From: Lutjanus erythropterus
Taxonomy: Eukaryota > Chordata > Actinopteri > Lutjaniformes > Lutjanidae
Direction of reading: 5' to 3'
NCBI GenBank assembly: GCA_020091685.1
Contig: CM034594.1
Location: 33,848,433-33,912,432, forward strand
DNA: 64,000 nucleotides
In this document: piece by piece, positions 61,101 to 64,000 of the stretch
How positions within the stretch are numbered: position 1 is the stretch's first letter
Layout: every line of letters starts with the position of its first letter
Position numbers and translations under genes: made by a program
Notes under the pieces: model-generated
The model's input: the letters and a program-made list of their open reading frames with translations, nothing else
The model's database searches: none
Told to the model about the DNA's origin: nothing

Positions 61101-63394
61101 TCTATACTCAGCAGGGCTGCCAACTCCTGAACATCTCACAATCAACAGTTTTCTCTCACGCCACATGTCCATTTTCTTATTAAGTGAAAACCAACTTATA
61201 ACTGATAAAAGGTCACTGTATGAAAAGTGGACACACAGTGTGGACAGACAGTCACAAGACGGAGCAGCACGGAGTCCCTCCGTCTTCACTCGCACTGTGC
61301 ACATGCAAGCAGGAGTGAGTTACTATGGTTACAGGGACACTGACACTTTTGTGTTTTTCTCAGTGATGTTTTTAGGTTAGTGTGCCCATGGAAAATCATG
61401 AATGTAGTCAAACCTCAGTGCTGAAATCTAGTAACACAACATGATTTTACATTTTTGGTGCTCATGATGATCTACTTGGAGTTTTTTTTCTATCTAGAAA
61501 TCTATCTAGTAGAATTCTACTTGCCCAAAGTCAGTGTTTACTTGCTCCAATACAAATTGATTTATTTATCAGCGATTATCAATAATAACGCCTTCGACAA
61601 GCCATGTTGGCGTGATGCTGTGTACCCAGGTCAACATCGTTCTTCTGTTGAAGAGCAATCGCACTGGAGCACACAATGAACAGTGTGTGTGTTTTGAATA
61701 TGATACACTGTGGTATCACTTTTGTGATTACCTGACTTGCCTCAGTGTTCAGCCACCATTATCTTGCCAGTGTCCAATCAGTACGGCGCATGTGCAACTT
61801 TCAACCGAGATCAGAAAGAAGAGACATGACAGCTGCTTCTAGAGCTGCAAAGACTAATCGGTTTGTTAAATGAACTGCCAGCTATTTTGAAAATCAATTA
61901 TTTGGTTTAAGCAATTCTTCAAGAAAACAAGTCAAAATTCTCAGTTTCTAGGTTCTTAAATGTGGATATTTTCTGGTTTCTTTCTGGTATTCTGACGTCA
62001 TCTTGGTGACGTCATCACCGAGATCGAAGAGGAAAACATCAACAGATTAATTGATAGTGAAAATAATTGTTACAGGAAAGACTTGAAAAATAGGTCCAAA
62101 TATGTGGAGCACACAGATGTATGTATTTTTCAACCAACAAGATTGTGACATGATTAATCATCGACCAACTGAGAAAATGACTGACAGATTAATCAACAAT
62201 AAAAATAAAAATTGAAAATGATTTTTTTTTTTTTTAAGGCAAGTTCATTGCTGGATTAACTAGCCCTAGGAGGCATTTTACTTGCCCCTGGCAAGCAGGC
62301 AACCCTTCTTGTTGAGCTCTGCATTATATCAAATCTCATTTCAAACCTGAAAACAAACTCAACTGAAAAGTGTGCAGCCCTGCGATACAATGACCACAAG
62401 ATGTTGTGTACACATAATGGTGAATGAAGAAAAAACAATAAAAACTTGGTCACAAAATGCACATATTGGCTCCTTCGAGTGATCTGTCACTTTGTCACTG
62501 TGTTTTTTTTTTATTTCAGACACTGTACATTTATTAATCCAGAACTGATCATCAGCAACCAAATTACTGATTGTTTGCTTAGCCACACAGTTACTGTTGC
62601 TACACTTGTCAAGCAGTTTTTTAAGAGAGCAGTCCAGTACAGGGCCTGACAGTGGATCAAAGAAGTAGTGTACACTACTTCCTGCTAACAATCCATGCAA
62701 ACTGCATTTTATAGACCTGAAAATTAGTGTTGTGTGACAATATAACTGTCAGAGATGACGCAAAACAATGATTATTAGCAAGCGTCCAAAAGGGAGGCAG
62801 TGATTTCATACACAACCAGAGTGGAGGAGTCCAAAGCCTGACAGACCTGCTGCGCTTAGTTACAGTCGCTACGTTATGATTGGACCATCACTGTTTTGGG
62901 GGAGGGGTTAGTGAACAGTCAACTTTACCAGCTGTATTATTGTCTGTCCTCTACAGTAACTGCAAGCTACAAAACCACAAAAACCTCGACATTAAAAGTG
63001 AAGACTGAGACATAAGAAAAAATCTGAGAGTATGATAAAAAAAAAAAAAAAAAAAGGAAATTGCATCCTCCTCACTGATAAATTTAAAAGTCCCCGGCGT
63101 GTCACAGTGGACAGCCACCAACTGTCTGTTACGTGTTGCAGAGCAGCTCAACCTGTCACCGTGTTAATATAATGTGTCTCTCTCTGGGCCTGTAATCACT
63201 CCCTTTTGGCAGGTCGGGGCTGGGTGTGTGCACAGGGAGAACATGAGGAAAAATTATAACAGAGGATGTGCAGTACGTGTGTGACTGTGTCAGATGAAAA
63301 GATACAAGGGGAGCAGGAGAATGCAGTTTACCAGCTGTTTGCGGTTTTCTTCCAGGCGCAGTCCAAGAAGTCCGAGGAACGATCCAAGGGTCAG
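40025..63394 (-). CDS. tmem255b: TMEM255 family protein (TMEM255B-like), 5'-partial, seven exons in window
   Basis: A multi-pass membrane protein of unknown biochemical role. Five exons are clear by homology: GSFLGLLGLRLEENRK (end of a membrane helix), TM segment AIVFLSFGIITSFLCLVIDG, the Cys-rich loop with GRCQYYSSGSGYVYE and GTCYCCDLYDC, and the last helix with YYEFVGVRSCEEVFTLYVLI and ILTTAVLGSIKDL. Wording such as GRCQ(F/Y)YSSG, TCYCCDLY and YYEF(I/V)GVR is nearer human TMEM255B than TMEM255A. Two further exons supply a Ser/Pro-rich cytoplasmic tail. All seven join in phase (717 nt, 238 residues plus stop). Human TMEM255B has about 326 residues, so the N-terminus and first helix lie right of the window. 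A TMEM255A assignment or a third paralogue is not excluded. Confidence 0.82.
42293..42375. repeat. teleost repeat fragment (GGTTGGGCGATGT)
   Basis: Starts CTAGGGTTGGGCGATGTCTA, then CGGTATATGACGACGTCCAC, wording of a known abundant fish repeat; its right end is not clear. Confidence 0.6.
43560..44215 (+). pseudogene. coiled-coil protein pseudogene
   Basis: A frame with strong heptad character runs MEALQLEN, a stop (TAG), then ELKHHYKVLISAERKEQEAL, LLEKEELKKELQRVEAMNAS, EELRQQLEDEKRRHSAGRQM, LVTELAETKQELEDVSKELQ and RERVLRVQAETEKLEAV. Near 44085 the coiled coil continues only after a frame change (MEGLCQDKEFLLQQEEFFTL). It ends in a stop, with AATAAA at about 44210. One nonsense and one frameshift difference with no introns suggest a processed or truncated pseudogene. 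The parent gene is not recognised. A single-exon gene with a reading error is less likely. Confidence 0.6.
44800..45060. repeat. interspersed fish repeat fragment
   Basis: Contains GCCGACAAGGGCAAACACGC, CAGAAACGCACTGCATATGA and AAAACGCTGCATATCCAG, an internally repetitive family I recall from fish DNA. Ends uncertain. Confidence 0.55.
45186..45207. repeat. short (TG)n microsatellite
   Basis: About 11 TG units immediately next to the proposed exon at 45223. Confidence 0.9.
45223..45327 (-). CDS. tmem255b: TMEM255-like exon (inferred, Ser/Pro-rich tail)
   Basis: Acceptor TTTTGTGTCAG, donor GTCAGT, 105 bases, phase 0 at both ends. Encodes RSNSPVTEPSESSASSPTAP and LLMDANSHRVHQLHP. It fits after KDL of the last-helix exon and before GASMYF. 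The low-complexity tail is typical of TMEM255 proteins, but sequence homology is weak. GTCAGT is a weaker donor than GTAAGT. Confidence 0.55.
46977..47162 (-). other. unassigned coding-like fragment
   Basis: A minus-strand frame reads CPAKEPAVNCATDVRDLLAV, KTALTNPAYLKHQRFSMFVV, YEALIELYAASDPADLI and stops. The composition (mixed helical residues, no low complexity) looks protein-like. I do not recognise it and see no upstream exon; it could be the 3' end of a dead transposon or pseudogene. Confidence 0.2.
47175..47800. repeat. ATTAATCG-type MITE split by another insertion
   Basis: The left half has GTGTTTGGTCTATAAAATCT and AAAATGTCAGTTATGGTCTC (47175-47240). The right half resumes with AATATTCACATTTGAGAAGC at about 47750. 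The intervening 500 bases include GATGTACCTGCCAGAGCAAA on the minus strand, wording I associate with another fish repeat. Confidence 0.6.
50698..51147 (+). mobile_element. LINE fragment, L1/Tx1-clade-like ORF2 C-terminus
   Basis: An open frame of 149 codons. KYILNFIYQTYLMPKW followed by CGPFYKYWECPTVKIFWEQI fits the region after the reverse transcriptase in fish L1/Tx1-type ORF2, where 'HRTYYTP', a Cys pair and 'WECP...FW' follow one another. The first Cys/His residues of the usual motif look altered. No reverse transcriptase or endonuclease portion remains nearby, so it is a 5'-truncated or decayed insert. Confidence 0.7.
51530..51577. repeat. end of the GGGTGAACTATC repeat
   Basis: GGGGTGAGTAGATATTTCAT then TTTGGGTGAACTATCGCTTT, matching the end of the repeat at 32150-32305. 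Confidence 0.65.
52551..52710 (-). CDS. tmem255b: TMEM255-like exon (last membrane helix)
   Basis: Encodes GGYLSNYYEFVGVRSCEEVF, TLYVLIWTLAGLNLVAFFTG and ILTTAVLGSIKDL: extracellular loop end and the fourth helix. Acceptor CTGCAG, donor GTAAGA; 160 bases, ends on a codon boundary. Confidence 0.92.
52866..52951 (-). CDS. tmem255b: TMEM255-like exon (Cys-rich loop)
   Basis: Encodes VPCWNPKESCNMTVRSGTCY and CCDLYDCA. It carries the conserved TCYCCDLY cysteines and an N-glycosylation sequon (NMT). Acceptor TTTCAG, donor GTGAGA; the split codon gives Asn. Confidence 0.92.
53112..53192 (-). CDS. tmem255b: TMEM255-like exon (loop start)
   Basis: Encodes DMRPLKAGRCQYYSSGSGYV and YENFYTS. It matches the RPL..GRCQFYSSG stretch of TMEM255B. 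Acceptor TGCCAG, donor GTGAGT; 81 bases in phase 0. Confidence 0.9.
53193..56840 (-). other. tmem255b: TMEM255-like intron
   Basis: A 3.6 kb intron. 55180-55290 (AAATGGTAAATGGATACAGT, TTCACCCACACAGCGAAGCT) and 55985-56195 (GAGGGAACCCACACAGACAT, CACAACCACTGAGCTGCCGT) are pieces of a common fish repeat. The rest shows nothing. Confidence 0.55.
55180..56195. repeat. two separated pieces of one common fish repeat
   Basis: The left piece (55180-55290) has the 'aaatgg..atatagg..attcacccacac' wording. The right piece (55985-56195) has 'ggagaacatgcggagg' and 'accactgagctgccgtgcc'. About 700 bases between them are unassigned, so it may be two independent fragments. Confidence 0.5.
56841..56930 (-). 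CDS. tmem255b: TMEM255-like exon (third membrane helix)
   Basis: Encodes LTAAIVFLSFGIITSFLCLV and IDGVCIVLNM, a hydrophobic helix with the conserved FISFGV..AF.CAIVDGV pattern. Acceptor CTCCAG, donor GTGAGA; 90 bases in phase 0. Confidence 0.93.
59420..60105 (+). mobile_element. DNA transposon relic, split by an insertion
   Basis: The left part has ATCAACTACACACAGCTGAT and CTAATGAAACCAATCAAACT. The right part has GATCTGTTTTCACTTTGGCA, TTTTCTGTTGATCAGTGTAA and AAAACTTCCAAGGGGGTGAA, ending TACTTTCTATAAGCACTGTG. This is the non-coding 3' end of a Tc1-like fish family whose ends read as 'cagtgccta...'. About 385 bases in between are not part of it. Confidence 0.65.
60170..60490. repeat. ATTAATCG-type MITE, diverged copy
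   Basis: Contains TTAAGGTCCAAGGTGACATT, AAATCCAAAGATATTCTGTT, TCTCCACATTTGATAGGCTG and TTAATCCACTATCAAAATAT, in the family order. Confidence 0.65.
61843..62215. repeat. ATTAATCG-type MITE, copy with odd right end
   Basis: Starts AGAGCTGCAAAGACTAATCG, with TCTAGGTTCTTAAATGTGGA in the centre and AGATTAATTGATAGTGAAAA. A second end-like piece follows at 62150-62215 (GATTAATCATCGACCAACTG), so two copies may be joined. Confidence 0.7.
63332..63394 (-). CDS. tmem255b: TMEM255-like exon (end of second membrane helix)
   Basis: Encodes LTLGSFLGLLGLRLEENRKQ and L. It matches FGSFLGVIG..LAENRR of TMEM255B. Acceptor GTGCAG, donor GTAAAC; 63 bases in phase 0. Earlier exons are outside the window. Confidence 0.88.
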
Positions 63395-64000
63395 CTGCAC
63401 AGAGCATAAATAATGAACATAATAAGCGATGTGCAAAATAAAAAAATATGGTTCATTTTCATAAGAACTGTGACACTTTGATGTTACTTGATTCTATTCC
63501 AAGGACAGAAAAGCCAACATTAGCACTGAGCAGCTATGAAAAGAGCTCTTGTGGTACAATATTAATGCTGCATACAGTAGGGGAGACAGGGAGATGGTTG
63601 CAACACTTCTCTGTTAGTCAGAGACCATTTGGACTAGACCAACCAAATCATTATATATCAAACTCAAATCTGTCTGGTAATCGCCCATACCATTTACAGA
63701 TGATTACATGTGACATACTGTTGAATATTTATTTAAATGGGAGATGTCAAATGTTGCAACTGACCACAACCCAGAAGCAACATGATATTTCACAACTTAA
63801 CCTTTGCTTTTGGCTTCAACGAGCATAGTATTCTGAAATTTTTTTTGATTTACAATAATAGAATAGTATCATATATTTAATTTATAATATTTATTAGTTA
63901 TTGTTTTGTTTGTTTATACGTACAACATTGGCCTGCCTCGAGTCAATGTGCAGGTTCTATTCAATCTCTCTATATTTCAGCGTGAGAGAGAGAAAGAAAG
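63395..64000 (-). other. tmem255b: TMEM255-like intron (partial), no exon seen
   Basis: The first exons are not visible. A 126-codon open frame on the + strand (63448-63828) has no recognisable domain. The window ends in a GA-rich tract. Confidence 0.5.

Larger units (their letters stand above)
56931..63331 (-). other. tmem255b: TMEM255-like intron with DNA-transposon fragments and MITEs
   Basis: A 6.4 kb intron. It contains a transposon relic in two parts (59420-59520 and 59905-60105), a MITE copy at 60170-60490 flanked by a short duplicated sequence, and another MITE at 61843-62215. 57.0-59.4 kb, 60.5-61.8 kb and 62.2-63.3 kb hold nothing I can name. Confidence 0.5.

Noticed and set aside
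63448..63828. 126-codon open frame on the + strand
   Set aside because: No domain; parts of the DNA (GGGGAGACAGGGAGATGGTT) look like repeat sequence. Opposite strand to the host gene.

Overview
This is 64 kb of vertebrate nuclear DNA, almost certainly from a ray-finned (probably percomorph) fish. It has split genes with GT-AG introns, AT-rich non-coding DNA, a tRNA-derived SINE, a mariner-type relic, LINE fragments and several short interspersed families that I recognise as common in teleosts. No bacterial or viral gene organisation is visible. Most of the open frames that can be drawn here are chance frames in introns, UTRs and repeats.

Left part (1-25.8 kb, + strand): the 3' part of rasa2, a Ras GTPase-activating protein of the GAP1 family. 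Twenty coding exons (1664 to 21764) join in phase with no internal stop and give 695 residues: C2B domain, RasGAP domain, PH domain, Btk-type zinc motif and the C-terminal tail. The 5' exons (C2A and the start codon) lie left of the window. A long presumed 3' UTR follows, with the best poly(A) signal at 25767. It carries a mariner relic nested in an older MITE.

Middle (25.8-39.4 kb): intergenic and rich in decayed repeats (a second mariner relic, microsatellites, LINE fragments, a foldback element inside an older repeat). One weak orphan-exon candidate lies near 30.3 kb; I see no convincing gene.

Right part (39.4-64 kb, - strand): the 3' part of a TMEM255 family gene, most like TMEM255B. Five exons are recognisable by homology and two more (45223-45327 and 40025-40156) are inferred C-terminal exons. 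All seven join in phase. The first exons lie right of the window. Its introns hold a coiled-coil pseudogene, a LINE fragment with an open frame, MITEs and other repeats.

The two genes are convergent. In human, TMEM255B lies near RASA3, the sister of RASA2, so this pair probably keeps an ancestral RASA2/3-TMEM255 linkage from before the vertebrate genome duplications. I found no clear sign of a new biological system. The most useful leads are this linkage, the divergent TMEM255 tail, a duplicated and inert 5' splice site in rasa2, an intact SINE with a perfect target duplication, and several nested or foldback elements.
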